The notes: generated from the letters alone by a model not told the origin. Counted from the first letter of the stretch, positions 38,625 through 46,575 are shown. The stretch: DNA of 64,000 nucleotides from Streptomyces sp. NRRL S-31 (GCF_000718775.1 NZ_JOCB01000001.1:1-64000); one strand, 5' to 3'. Translations and numbers: made by a program.

Positions 38625-39266
38625 TCAGCGGTCGTCCTCCGGGTGCCGCTCCCCCGTCGCGTACGGGTTCTCCTGGCCCTCGGCGAGGACGCCGACGAAC
38701 GGCTCGCCCTCGCCGGCGAAGGTGTACGCGCCCGCCTCCAGCCGGTCGACCAGTCCCTGGGTCCAGGCCGCGTCGGAGTCGGCCGTGTGCAGCCACATGC
38801 CCATGATCTCGCCGATGTGGCCGAGCCGGCCGGGTCCGTCCTCGGGGAGGTACTCCCCGAGGACGGCGTCCCGCCACCGGGCGATCCGGCGGATCCGCTC
38901 CCGCAGCAGCTCCAGGGCCTCGGCGCGGGGCAGCTCGACCAGGAAGCCGATGGCCGCCGACCGGACGTCCGTCTTCTGGTCGTAGGAGACCAGCGCCTCG
39001 CGCAGCAGCCGGAAGAACTCCTCCTCGCCCCGGCCGGTGATCTCGTACTCGGTGCGCGGCGGCCCGCCGGCCGTGGACGGCGCGGTCTCGTGCGCGTGCA
39101 GCAGTCCCTGCCGGGCCATCTGCTTCAGCGCGTGGTAGACGGAGCCCGGTTTGGCGTTGGACCACTCGTGCGCGCCCCAGTACTCCAGGTCGTTGCGCAC
39201 CTGGTAGCCGTGGGCCCGCCCGTGCTGGCGGACGGCGCCCAGCACGAGGAGGCGGATCGCTGACAT
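38625..39266 (-). CDS. PadR-family transcriptional regulator
   Basis: 213 residues. The PadR winged helix occupies residues 1-90: MSAIRLLVLGAVRQHGRAHG, YHALKQMARQGLLHAHET (recognition and wing) and TEYEITGRGEEEFFRLL. The C-terminal Vir/PadR-C helical domain follows (RIARWRDAVLGEYLPEDG) for dimerisation. Convergent with gadB (25-base gap), and next to a leftward DinB gene. Ligand and targets unknown; PadR proteins usually repress a neighbouring gene, and no transporter neighbour is present here. Confidence 0.93.
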   Translation of the reverse strand: MSAIRLLVLGAVRQHGRAHGYQVRNDLEYWGAHEWSNAKPGSVYHALKQMARQGLLHAHETAPSTAGGPPRTEYEITGRGEEEFFRLLREALVSYDQKTDVRSAAIGFLVELPRAEALELLRERIRRIARWRDAVLGEYLPEDGPGRLGHIGEIMGMWLHTADSDAAWTQGLVDRLEAGAYTFAGEGEPFVGVLAEGQENPYATGERHPEDDR

Positions 39267-39290
39267 GCGGTCCAGATTAGGGGGTCGCGA

Positions 39291-39851
39291 TCAGGGGGTC
39301 GTGTCCGCGTGGGAGGCGGCCCGCTCCAGCGCCACCAGCTCGTACGCGGTCTTCCCGTCCAGCGACTCGCGGATGATGTCGGCGTGGCCGGCGTGCCGGG
39401 CCGTCTCGCGGATCAGGTGCAGGCACAGCCAGCGCAGCGAGACCCGGCCCTCCGGCGGGAACCAGGGGTCGGGCGGCAGCGGGAAGGTGTCGTCCAGGCT
39501 GGGCGCGCTGCGGATGAACCGCTCCGTCCCGGCGGCCACCCGCTCCCAGTACGCCAGCCGGGAGGCGACCGTCTCGTCCCCGACCAGCAGGAAGGTCTCG
39601 TGCCAGTTCGACTCGTCCCGCTCCACCGCGGGCGGCTCCTGCCGGGCCCGGGCGATCCAGCTCTCCTCCACCTCGCCGACGTGCTTGAGCAGGCCGCCCA
39701 GGGACAGCTCACTGGCGCTGGGGCGGGTACGGGCCTGCTCCTCGGTCAGTCCGAGCAGCGCCCGGCGGATGCCGCCGCGCTGCTCCTCGAGGAACGCGAG
39801 CAGCGCTCCCCGCTCGTCGCCCTGCTCCTCCGCCGGAACGTGCGTGACCAT
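39291..39851 (-). CDS. DinB-family (DUF664) protein
   Basis: 186 residues. The DinB/DUF664 four-helix bundle is seen in LLAFLEEQRGGIRRALLGLT, LSLGGLLKHVGEVEESWIAR (first His) and LRWLCLHLIRETARHAGHAD (the HxxxTxxHxGH-type metal site). These are metal-binding proteins, some being thiol-dependent transferases (mycothiol or bacillithiol linked). Lies 24 bases upstream of the PadR gene in the same direction. Confidence 0.9.
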   Translation of the reverse strand: MVTHVPAEEQGDERGALLAFLEEQRGGIRRALLGLTEEQARTRPSASELSLGGLLKHVGEVEESWIARARQEPPAVERDESNWHETFLLVGDETVASRLAYWERVAAGTERFIRSAPSLDDTFPLPPDPWFPPEGRVSLRWLCLHLIRETARHAGHADIIRESLDGKTAYELVALERAASHADTTP

Positions 39852-39984
39852 GGTCCGCCGCCTCTCGTCTGGCCGTCGCCGGGGCGGTCTGCCCCGGCAC
39901 GGACGACGCTACGGACCATCGAGGTCAGGAACTGTCCGCTAGGGGGGGTGCGTTTGGATCAGGTCGGATCAGGCCGCGGCGGCC

Positions 39985-40086
39985 GGTGCGGTGCATCGCA
40001 AGGCGGAGGATCACCCGCGTACTGGGCGTACTCGGGTGGTCCGACAACGCGGCGTGGGGGTCCCCCCGGCCGGAGGCTGGGCCTCC
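39985..40086. repeat. Streptomyces-type dispersed intergenic repeat overlapping an ALDH 3' end
   Basis: The stretch GGTGCATCGCAAGGCGGAGG followed by an imperfect hairpin 40009-40041 (GATCACCCG against CGGGTGGTC, with inner GTAC-TGGGC-GTAC) and by GGAGGC-TGG-GCCTCC (40072-40086) resembles, from memory, a sequence that recurs between genes in many Streptomyces genomes. It spans the last 25 codons and stop of the adjacent aldehyde dehydrogenase. It carries no coding capacity and no flanking target duplication that I could identify. Confidence 0.6.
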
Positions 40087-41483
40087 AGCGTCGTCTCGCC
40101 GTTGAGGCGGCCGAGGCCGGAGTCCTTCTCCCCGCCGAAGGGCACGATCGGCTCGTCGTGGACGGTGCCGTCGTTCACGTGGAACATGCCGGTGTCGATC
40201 CGCTTGGCGAAGGCCACGCCCCGCTCGATGTCCCCGGTGTGGACGGAGCCGCTGAGGCCGTACGGGGTGTCGTTGACGAGGCGCACCGCCTCCTCCTCGC
40301 CGTCGAACGGGATGAGGAAGACGACCGGGCCGAACACCTCCTGCCGGAGCAGCGGGGAGCCGGCCGGGATGCCGGTCAGGACGCTGGGCTCGACCAGGTT
40401 GTTGGTCGTGGTGCCGTGCACCAGGGCGGTGGCACCCTCCGCGAGCGCCTGCTCGACGGTGCCGGAGACCGCGGCGGCCTGCGCCGAGTTGATCACCGGG
40501 CCGATCACGGTCTGCGGGTCGCGCGGGTCGCCGGCCTTGAGGGACCTGACCTTGGCGACGAACTTCTCGGTGAACTCGTCGGCGACGGAGCGGTCCACCA
40601 GGACCCGGTTGGCTGCCATGCAGACCTGGCCCTGGTGCACGAACCGGCTGAAGACGGCCGCGTCCACCGCGTAGTCGACGTCGGCGTCGTCCAGCACCAC
40701 CAGCGCGGCGTTGCCGCCGAGTTCGAGCACCGCGCGCTTGAAGTGCCGGGCGCACACGGTGGCGACGTGCCGGCCGACCTTGTCGGAACCGGTGAAGGAG
40801 ATCACCTTCGGGACGGGGTGCTCGATGAACGCGTCACCGATCTCGGCGATGTCGGTGACGAGGACGTTCAGCAGGCCGCCGGGCAGCCCGGCGTCCTCGA
40901 AGATCTTCGCGATCAGGGTGCCGCCGGCGATCGGGGTGTTCTGGTGCGGCTTGAGCACCACGCCGTTGCCGAGCGCGAGGGCCGGGGCGACCGACTTCAG
41001 CGACAGCAGGAAGGGGAAGTTGAAGGGGCTGATCACGCCCACGACGCCGACCGGCACCCGGTAGACGCGGTTCTCCTTGCCGTCGGTCGGGGAGGGCAGG
41101 ATCCTGCCCTCGGGGCGCAGCGCGATGTGGATCGACTCGCGCAGGAACTCCTTGGCCAGGTGCAGCTCGAAGGCGGCCTTACCGTGCGTGCCGCCGAGTT
41201 CCGCCGTGATCAGGTCGGCTATCTCCCGCTCGCGGTCCTCGATCAGCCGCAGCGCGCGCTCGAAGACCGCGCGCCGGGCGTAGGGGTTGGTCCGGGCCCA
41301 CTCCTTCTGGACGCGGGCGGCGGCCCGGTAGGCCAGGTCCACCTCTTCCACGGTGGCCACCGTGATCGCGGCCAGCTTCTCGTCGTCGTAGGGATTGAAG
41401 TCGATGACGTCCCAGGAGCCCGTGCCCGGGCGCCACTCGCCGTCGATGTACTGCTGGGCCAGGTCGGTGAAGTAGGACGACAT
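40011..41483 (-). CDS. Aldehyde dehydrogenase (benzaldehyde/vanillin dehydrogenase-like) with altered C-terminus
   Basis: 490 residues, ATG with GAGGG 5 bases upstream. NAD(P)-dependent aldehyde oxidation: VGVISPFNFPFLLSLKSVAP, FTGSDKVGRHVA (cofactor), ELGGNAALVVLDDADV (catalytic Glu), FVHQGQVCMAANRVLVD (catalytic Cys) and EVFGPVVFLIPFDG. The family ends with a strand that swaps between subunits; here, after GRLNGETTLEA, the expected end (typically FTTLKW-like and about 15 more) is replaced by PPAGGTPTPRCRTTRVRPVR from the repeat element. Activity or oligomerisation may be affected. Confidence 0.92.
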   Translation of the reverse strand: MSSYFTDLAQQYIDGEWRPGTGSWDVIDFNPYDDEKLAAITVATVEEVDLAYRAAARVQKEWARTNPYARRAVFERALRLIEDREREIADLITAELGGTHGKAAFELHLAKEFLRESIHIALRPEGRILPSPTDGKENRVYRVPVGVVGVISPFNFPFLLSLKSVAPALALGNGVVLKPHQNTPIAGGTLIAKIFEDAGLPGGLLNVLVTDIAEIGDAFIEHPVPKVISFTGSDKVGRHVATVCARHFKRAVLELGGNAALVVLDDADVDYAVDAAVFSRFVHQGQVCMAANRVLVDRSVADEFTEKFVAKVRSLKAGDPRDPQTVIGPVINSAQAAAVSGTVEQALAEGATALVHGTTTNNLVEPSVLTGIPAGSPLLRQEVFGPVVFLIPFDGEEEAVRLVNDTPYGLSGSVHTGDIERGVAFAKRIDTGMFHVNDGTVHDEPIVPFGGEKDSGLGRLNGETTLEAQPPAGGTPTPRCRTTRVRPVRG

Positions 41484-41581
41484 GTGATCCCTCAATCGCT
41501 AGCGGACGCCAGAGCTACGCCGTATCTGATAGCTCGTCATCGTAACTGCGGGCGCGGCGAGTTGAGCGGGATCGCGGGGGA

Positions 41582-42442
41582 TCAGGAGAGTTGCAGCAGA
41601 CCGCGGAGCAGGTCCCGGCTCTCGTCCGGACCGGGGCTGTCCTGCTGGAGCTCCTTCAGGGCGTGTTCGTACTGGGCGACGTCCTCCCGCTTGTCCAGGT
41701 AGAGGGCGCTGGTCAGCTGCTCCAGGTAGACCACGTCGGACAGGTCGGACTCGGGGAAGCTGAGGATGGTGAAGGCGCCGCTCTCGCCGGAGTGCCCGCC
41801 GAGGCCGAACGGCATGACCTGGAGCCGTACGTTGGGCCGCTCGGAGACGTCGATCAGGTGCTGGAGCTGGCCGCGCATCACCTCGCGGTCTCCGTAGGGG
41901 CGGCGCAGGGCGGCCTCGTCCAGCACGATGTGGAACTCGGGGGCGTTCTCCGCCAGCAGGTGCTTCTGCCGCTCCAGGCGCAGGGCGACCCGCCGCTCGA
42001 CGTCGGCGGTGCTCGCGCCCTTCATGCCGCGCCGGACCACCGCGCGGGCGTAGTCCCCGGTCTGGAGCAGGCCGTGCACGAACTGCACCTCGTAGACGCG
42101 GATCAGCGAGGCGGCGCCCTCCAGGCCCACATAGGTGGGGAACCAGCTGGGCAGCACGTCCGTGTAGCTGTGCCACCAGCCCGCCACATTGGCCTCCCGG
42201 GCGAGGGAGAGCAGCGACTCGCGCTCCGCCTCGTCGGTGATGCCGTAGAGCGTCAGCAGGTCTTCCACGTCCCTCGTCTTGAAGCTCACCCGGCCCAGCT
42301 CCATCCGGCTGATCTTCGACTCGGAGGCGCGGATCGAGTAACCCGCAGCTTCGCGCGTGATGCCCCGCGCCTCCCGCAGTCGCCTGAGTTGCGAGCCGAG
42401 CAGCATCCGCCGCACCACCGATCCGGGCTCTCCCGCGCTCAC
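41582..42442 (-). CDS. XRE-family regulator with DUF5753 domain
   Basis: 286 residues, GTG with GGGGAGG 9 bases upstream. The N-terminal HTH_XRE is LRRLREARGITREAAGYSIR with SESKISRMELGRVSFKTRD. DUF5753 fills the rest (LIRVYEVQFVHGLLQTGDYA; ERRVALRLERQKHLL; FHIVLDEAALRRPYG). This family is greatly expanded in Streptomyces and commonly paired with DUF397 proteins, some pairs controlling development and antibiotics. Here an RsbW-like ATPase and a DUF397 gene complete the set. Confidence 0.95.
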   Translation of the reverse strand: MSAGEPGSVVRRMLLGSQLRRLREARGITREAAGYSIRASESKISRMELGRVSFKTRDVEDLLTLYGITDEAERESLLSLAREANVAGWWHSYTDVLPSWFPTYVGLEGAASLIRVYEVQFVHGLLQTGDYARAVVRRGMKGASTADVERRVALRLERQKHLLAENAPEFHIVLDEAALRRPYGDREVMRGQLQHLIDVSERPNVRLQVMPFGLGGHSGESGAFTILSFPESDLSDVVYLEQLTSALYLDKREDVAQYEHALKELQQDSPGPDESRDLLRGLLQLS

Positions 42443-42649
42443 GTTCGCCAGCCTCCCCAACCGTCTTCAGGGCCCGAAGTCTGCCACTAAAACACTCCGA
42501 GCAGTACTCGCCCGGTTACGGAAACGGAAAGACCTCGGCCGTTTCCGAGGGGCCCGGAAGGGGAAGAGGTCGGGACCTCTGACGGCCGATCGCGGCGAAG
42601 ATGGCAGAAAAAATGGCCAAGAAGCGGTACGGGCAGTGCCATTTCGGTC
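42443..42649. promoter_or_regulatory. XRE/ATPase divergent upstream region with inverted repeat
   Basis: Between the leftward XRE gene and the rightward ATPase gene. It holds a perfect 9-bp inverted repeat CGGAAACGG (42519-42527) and CCGTTTCCG (42539-42547) with an 11-base spacer, and a local AT-rich patch CACTAAAACACT at about 42485-42496. An open frame from 42601 reads into the ATPase but has no ribosome binding site and is taken as leader. Confidence 0.45.
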
Positions 42650-42679
42650 GCGTGCACGTGCATCTGCCCTTGCATCTGC
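42650..42679 (-). promoter_or_regulatory. 30-bp conserved element, copy 1 (upstream of the ATPase gene)
   Basis: Read on the minus strand, the element begins GCAGATGCAAGGGCAG and ends ATGCACGTGCACGC. It matches a copy upstream of the DUF397 gene at 25 of 30 positions. Core features are two GATGCA-type half-sites and the palindrome GTGCACGTGCAT. It lies 74 bases before the ATPase start, and both copies point in the same direction relative to their gene. Likely operator of the local XRE regulator. Confidence 0.7.
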
Positions 42680-42753
42680 TGTGCGCATCCGAAACCATGG
42701 GTGCCGCGCCACCGCTGCATCGCAACGACCGCGAATTCCCGGGAGTGCCTCGC

Positions 42754-43251
42754 ATGGGGACGAATGGATCGACCATGCTCAAGCCGTTACGGCAGGGCCT
42801 TCCGCCGCTGGATCCCGCGGCCGTGTCCGATGCCGTCTCCTGCGCTCTCCCCGCCCGTCACGAAGCGGTGCGCGAGGCCCGGCGCTTCACCCGCGACACG
42901 CTGGAGAAATGGGGCGTCGAAGAGCGCTCCGACGATGTGTGTCTGGTCGTCTCGGAACTCGTCACCAACGCCCTGCGCCACGCGGTGCCGGTGAACCCGT
43001 GCCGCACCGACGAGCACCACCCGACCGTGCGGCTGCACCTGATGCGGTGGACCGAGCGGCTGGTGTGCGCGGTGCGCGATCCGAGCCACGAGTCACCGGT
43101 GCCACGGGAGACGGACGACTTCTCCGCCGAGTCCGGCCGCGGGCTGTTCCTGGTCGAATCCTTCGCCGACAGCTGGGGCTGGCACCCGCTCGCGGGCACG
43201 CTGGAGGGCAAGGTCGTCTGGGCGCTGTTCCGGCTGCGCCCGGCCGGCTGA
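42754..43251 (+). CDS. RsbW/SpoIIAB-like ATP-binding protein (HATPase_c)
   Basis: 165 residues from the ATG with GGGAG 8 bases upstream. GHKL ATPase fold: ARRFTRDTLEKWGVEERSDD, N box CLVVSELVTNALRHAVP, and G boxes AVRDPSHESPVP and ESGRGLFLVESFADSWGW. Members act as anti-sigma factors or partner kinases of the RsbW type. In Streptomyces many lie beside XRE-DUF5753 and DUF397 genes, as here. Partner and substrate unknown. A longer frame from 42601 lacks a ribosome binding site. Confidence 0.9.
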   Translation: MGTNGSTMLKPLRQGLPPLDPAAVSDAVSCALPARHEAVREARRFTRDTLEKWGVEERSDDVCLVVSELVTNALRHAVPVNPCRTDEHHPTVRLHLMRWTERLVCAVRDPSHESPVPRETDDFSAESGRGLFLVESFADSWGWHPLAGTLEGKVVWALFRLRPAG

Positions 43252-43333
43252 TCCGGTGCGGCGCCTGCGGACGCCCCGGTTCTACGCGCGTCACACGAGG
43301 GACGTCACCGGGCGCCCGCCCGACATCGTTGCC

Positions 43334-43363
43334 ACCGCCCGGGACGGCCTCCGGCCGGGCGGT
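43334..43363. terminator. Convergent terminator between ATPase and DUF397 genes
   Basis: ACCGCCCGG (43334-43342), 12-base loop, CCGGGCGGT (43355-43363): a perfect 9-bp stem ending on the first base of the DUF397 stop codon. Confidence 0.55.
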
Positions 43364-43632
43364 CAGCTCGCGATCAGATGGTCGAACTCGCCGTCCTTGA
43401 CGCCGAGCAGCATCGCCTCGATCTCCGCGCGCGTATAGACGAGGGCCGGGCCGTCCGGGAAACGCGAATTGCGCACGGCCACCTCACCGCCCGGCAAACG
43501 AGCGAACTCCACGCAGGAGCCCTGCGAATTGCTGTGCCGGCTCTTCTGCCAGGCCACTCCGTCCAGCTGCGTGGCAGCCATGCCGTTGTACACGTCGTAC
43601 CCCCCGAACACGCCGTCAGCGTCGCGGTCCAC
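43363..43632 (-). CDS. DUF397 domain protein
   Basis: 89 residues, GTG with GGGGAG 6 bases upstream. The DUF397 core is WQKSRHSNSQGSCVEFARLP, then VAVRNSRFPDGPALVYTRAE and a C-terminal helix; a 25-residue leader precedes it. DUF397 proteins are small partners of XRE-DUF5753 regulators and have been proposed to act with them in toxin-antitoxin-like or regulatory pairs. Convergent with the ATPase gene. Its promoter carries the second copy of the 30-bp element. Confidence 0.95.
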   Translation of the reverse strand: MDRDADGVFGGYDVYNGMAATQLDGVAWQKSRHSNSQGSCVEFARLPGGEVAVRNSRFPDGPALVYTRAEIEAMLLGVKDGEFDHLIAS

Positions 43633-43694
43633 AGGTCGCTCCCCGGTGGTGCACTGGCTGGTGTGGCCATAGATGCATTGGTCAACTGACCCGG

Positions 43695-43743
43695 ATCATA
43701 ACTCTGTTCACTTGCGGATGCATGAGCAAATGCACGTGCACGA
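43695..43743 (-). promoter_or_regulatory. DUF397 promoter with 30-bp conserved element, copy 2
   Basis: The element (43714-43743, plus strand) begins GCGGATGCATGAGCAA and ends ATGCACGTGCACGA. On the minus strand a good -10, TATGAT (plus 43695-43700), is 17 bp from a weak -35 ATGCAT (43718-43723) that lies inside the element. The weak -35 under a conserved site suggests activation by a bound regulator. The element is 81 bases upstream of the GTG. Confidence 0.7.
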
Positions 43744-44226
43744 GGTGTGGTCCCTCGATTACAGCTTTGACGCCTGCTTTACCCGAGCCGCTCCAGCACC
43801 TGCCCCGGAGCAGGCAGGACATGTCCTCACCGGTCACCGTCCATGATCATGCAGTCATGAACGGAGCCGGATCGTCCGGATCGCATTCCTCGTGCACTAG
43901 GAAGAGACGTTTAGCGGGCCCTTCGTGTTCCACGGTCCGGATGACGGTCCGGTTCGCCGGATTGGCCGGATCGCCGTCCGTCCTGCGGAGGGATGGCGTC
44001 CGCTCCGTGTCGTCCCCGTGGGTGCGCGCCCGGGGCCGGGCACCTCGGCGTCCGAGGCGGGATACGACGCCTCGGACACCGCGGTCGCCGACGCGAGCGT
44101 ACGGCGCGCCCCGACTCGCTCGGATTCCCGCCGGTCTCCGGAAGTCCCCCCGAGGACAACGCTGGTAGCTTCGCTGCGGGCCGCCCGGTGAGGGCGGCCG
44201 GCCGCTACCGCCTGAGGAGCTTCCCG
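43744..44226. other. Low-GC intergenic stretch with palindromes and a possible gene remnant
   Basis: 483 bases with less biased composition than the neighbours. Palindromes: AGGACATGTCCT (43816-43827) and CATGATCATG (43842-43851). A leftward frame ending at 43847 codes the uncommon-looking end EHEGPAKRLFLVHEECDPDD but no ATG/GTG with a ribosome binding site opens it within reach. It could be a remnant or a small unrecognised gene. No repeat or RNA gene seen. Confidence 0.3.
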
Positions 44227-44718
44227 GTGACTTGTGCGATTGCGAAAGCGCGGAGCGCGGCGCTGGCCGCGTCAGTGGTGGGCGGACTGGCACTGACGGC
44301 GTGCGGTGGCGGGGGCTCCACGGGCGGGGACGGCGCTTCCTCGGCGCCGAGCACGTCCGCGGCCCCGCCGACGGCCATGTCCTCCCCCGCTCTGACCGGC
44401 GCCGCCGCCAAGCTCCAGGGCAGCTGGGTCACCACGGCCGACGGCACGATCGTGGCCCTGGTGATCACCGGTGACCAGGCCGGGATCTTCACGACCGGCC
44501 GCACCGTGTGCAACGGCACCCCGGACGCCGTCGACGGCGTGCAGACGATCCACCTGACCTGTGAGGACGGCAGCAAGGACCGCACCACCGGCAGGGTCGA
44601 CTCGGTGACCGGCACGACGCTGAAGGTGACCTGGTCGGGCAAGGCCGGTCAGGAGACGTACACCAAGGCGGAGGGCGGGAAGCTGCCGTCGGGGTTCCCC
44701 GCGCGACCGGAGCGGTGA
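44227..44718 (+). CDS. Secreted lipoprotein of unknown function
   Basis: 163 residues, GTG with GAGGAG 7 bases upstream. A type II signal peptide has lipobox LALTACGG (Cys at about residue 24), followed by a Gly/Ser/Thr-rich linker and a compact domain of about 100 residues (KLQGSWVTTADGTIVALVIT; TVCNGTPDAVDGVQTIHLTC). Two Cys in the domain could form a disulfide. No family recognised. The next gene is also a lipoprotein, 163 bases on. Confidence 0.85.
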   Translation: MTCAIAKARSAALAASVVGGLALTACGGGGSTGGDGASSAPSTSAAPPTAMSSPALTGAAAKLQGSWVTTADGTIVALVITGDQAGIFTTGRTVCNGTPDAVDGVQTIHLTCEDGSKDRTTGRVDSVTGTTLKVTWSGKAGQETYTKAEGGKLPSGFPARPER

Positions 44719-44881
44719 CCCTTCTCGCTTGTGTGCTCTCGCTCGTGTGCGCAAGGGTGCCGGGCCGTCGCCAGGTGCCGCTCCGGTGTTCCGCGGCGGT
44801 TTCGGAGGGGCGCGCGTACGGGGCGCGAGCGCAGGCGCCATGATGCAGGGGCACCATCGTCACCAGGACAGGGACCCGTTC

Positions 44882-45397
44882 ATGCGCGCCATTCCGCTCA
44901 CCGTCACCGCCCTCGCCGCCGCACTGCTGCTGACCGCCTGCGACGACGGCGGCGGCAAGAAGGGGGACGGCGCCGGCTCGGCCTGCGAGATCGGCGGGGT
45001 CTCCGTCGAGATCGGGTCGGCGAGCGTGGCCCCGGCCGCCGGGGACACCGGCGAGATCCCGGTCAGCCTCACCAACCAGAGCGCCTCCTGCACCCTGGAC
45101 CACTTCCCGGTGGTGTCGCTGGGCACCGGCGAGACCACCGCGACCGTGCCCGCGCTCAAGGGTGCGAAGGCGCAGCAGCTGAAGCTCGCCAAGGGCGACT
45201 CCGCGTCCTTCTCCATCAGCTACGTGCGCGGCAAGGACGGCGACAAGACCGCCGTGGCTGCGAAGACCGTGAAGATCACTCTGCCCGGTTCGGACACCAG
45301 CCGGAGCTTCTCCTGGAAGTACGGTCCGGTCGCCGGCAAGGCCGACGGCAGCGGTCCGGACGCCACCGTGAGCGCCTTCCAGCAGGTCGGCGACTGA
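44882..45397 (+). CDS. Lipoprotein with DUF4232-like beta domain
   Basis: 171 residues from the ATG at 44882; weak ribosome binding site. Signal peptide MRAIPLTVTALAAALLLTAC with lipobox LLTAC. The mature part has a conserved two-Cys layout (SACEIGGVSVEIGS; NQSASCTLDHFPVVSLGTGE) and later SFSISYVRG and KYGPVAGK, resembling DUF4232-type extracellular beta-sandwich proteins. Function unknown. An upstream in-frame ATG at 44840 would put a His-rich leader before the signal and is less likely. Confidence 0.85.
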   Translation: MRAIPLTVTALAAALLLTACDDGGGKKGDGAGSACEIGGVSVEIGSASVAPAAGDTGEIPVSLTNQSASCTLDHFPVVSLGTGETTATVPALKGAKAQQLKLAKGDSASFSISYVRGKDGDKTAVAAKTVKITLPGSDTSRSFSWKYGPVAGKADGSGPDATVSAFQQVGD

Positions 45398-45404
45398 GCT
45401 GAGG

Positions 45405-46514
45405 TCAGTCCAGCCGCGGGCGGGCCCTGACCTCGGCCCGGTCCGCCGCGCGTGCGCCCTCGGTCCAGCCCTCGGCGTCGCTGACACCGCGCAGCCGGGT
45501 CGTGGTGGTCTCCGGGAACATCCGCTCCAGCCGGCCGGTGACGGCCGTCTCGCGGGTGGCCAGCACCGGCAGCAGGTCCTGGGTCACCTGGGTCTCGGCG
45601 GCGGCCGCGAGCCGGTCGCCAACGCGGTGCGCGTAGGCCGCGAGGAACGACTGCCGGAAGGTCTTGGTCCGCTTGCGTCCGCCGGCCCGCTGCGCCGCCT
45701 CCGCCCTGGTCATCGCGTGCGTGGCCTGCACCAGCAGCGAGGTGTGGAGCAGCTCGACGGCCTCCAGGTCCGCCTCGAAGCCGACGACCGTGGAGAAGCC
45801 CAGCGGTTCGTTCCACACCGCGCGGCAGTGATTGGCCGTGGCCACCGCGTCCAGCAGGACCGCCTTGGCCTGTTCGTACGGCGGCTCGACGCCTATGCGG
45901 CAGGCGCCGGGCACGTCCGGCGCGGGCGCCCCGGCGGCGAGCAGCGCCTCGTCGACGCTGTGCCGGGCCATCAGCTCCTGCGCCTTGGCGGTGAGCGCCT
46001 CCGCCTCCTCCGGGTAGCCGGTCGCCTCGGCCTTGGCGAGCAGCGCGCGGATACGGGTGAGCGTGCGGGAGGCGGCCGGACCGGGAGCGCGGCGGGACTC
46101 GTCCTCCAGCGGCTCCAGGGCGGGCAGGCGCAGCAGCAGGCGGTACAGCTCCAGGGCCGCCGTGGCGTACGAGAAGCGGTCGGCGGTGCGCTCGGGGGCG
46201 GCGGGCAACGCCGCCAGTTGGTCGGCCCAGCGGCGCCCGCGCGGGCGGTCCCGCCCGGCCTGCGCCCGGATCAGCGCGGCGGCCAGGCGGACGTGGGCGT
46301 CCTCCAGCTCGCGCCGCACCAGCCGTACGACGTCGGCGGGCTGCCAGCCGCGCCGCCAGGCCGCCGCCACGAAGTCCTCGCCGCGCCGGGCGAGTTCGGC
46401 GTCGGCGGCGGGATCGGCGGCGAGCAGGGAGGCGCCGGTGTCGAGGCCGGTGTCGGTGTCGTCGTAGAGGGCGGCGCGGAAGGCCCGCTCGACGGTGCTG
46501 GCGGTACTGGTCAC
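45405..46514 (-). CDS. DUF2786 domain protein
   Basis: 369 residues, GTG start with no clear ribosome binding site. The DUF2786 motif lies mid-protein: RTLTRIRALLAKAEATGYPE, then EAEALTAKAQELMARHSVDE. The remainder is helical with a Gly/Arg/Lys patch RAGGRKRTKTFRQSFLAAYA. DUF2786 occurs in phage and bacterial proteins of unknown role. Convergent with the lipoprotein gene (8-base gap) and divergent from the Clp-N gene across an interval holding paired DnaA-box-like sites. Confidence 0.88.
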   Translation of the reverse strand: MTSTASTVERAFRAALYDDTDTGLDTGASLLAADPAADAELARRGEDFVAAAWRRGWQPADVVRLVRRELEDAHVRLAAALIRAQAGRDRPRGRRWADQLAALPAAPERTADRFSYATAALELYRLLLRLPALEPLEDESRRAPGPAASRTLTRIRALLAKAEATGYPEEAEALTAKAQELMARHSVDEALLAAGAPAPDVPGACRIGVEPPYEQAKAVLLDAVATANHCRAVWNEPLGFSTVVGFEADLEAVELLHTSLLVQATHAMTRAEAAQRAGGRKRTKTFRQSFLAAYAHRVGDRLAAAAETQVTQDLLPVLATRETAVTGRLERMFPETTTTRLRGVSDAEGWTEGARAADRAEVRARPRLD

Positions 46515-46554
46515 ATCGTCGATCGTGCCACGCCGCTCCGACAGTCGGCGGCGG

Positions 46555-46575
46555 TCGTCCACAACCTGTGGACAA
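46555..46575. promoter_or_regulatory. Head-to-head pair of DnaA-box-like sites
   Basis: TCGTCCACA on the plus strand (46555-46563) and TTGTCCACA on the minus strand (plus 46567-46575), 3 bases apart, together forming the palindrome GTCCACA-ACC-TGTGGAC (46557-46573). Both fit the Streptomyces DnaA-box pattern. Located 41 bases upstream of the DUF2786 start. Could instead be an operator for another dimeric regulator. Confidence 0.5.

Noticed and set aside
42601-43251. Longer 216-residue start for the RsbW-like ATPase at 42601
   Set aside because: No ribosome binding site, atypical composition, and it would run over the 30-bp element; the ATG at 42754 has GGGAG at correct spacing.
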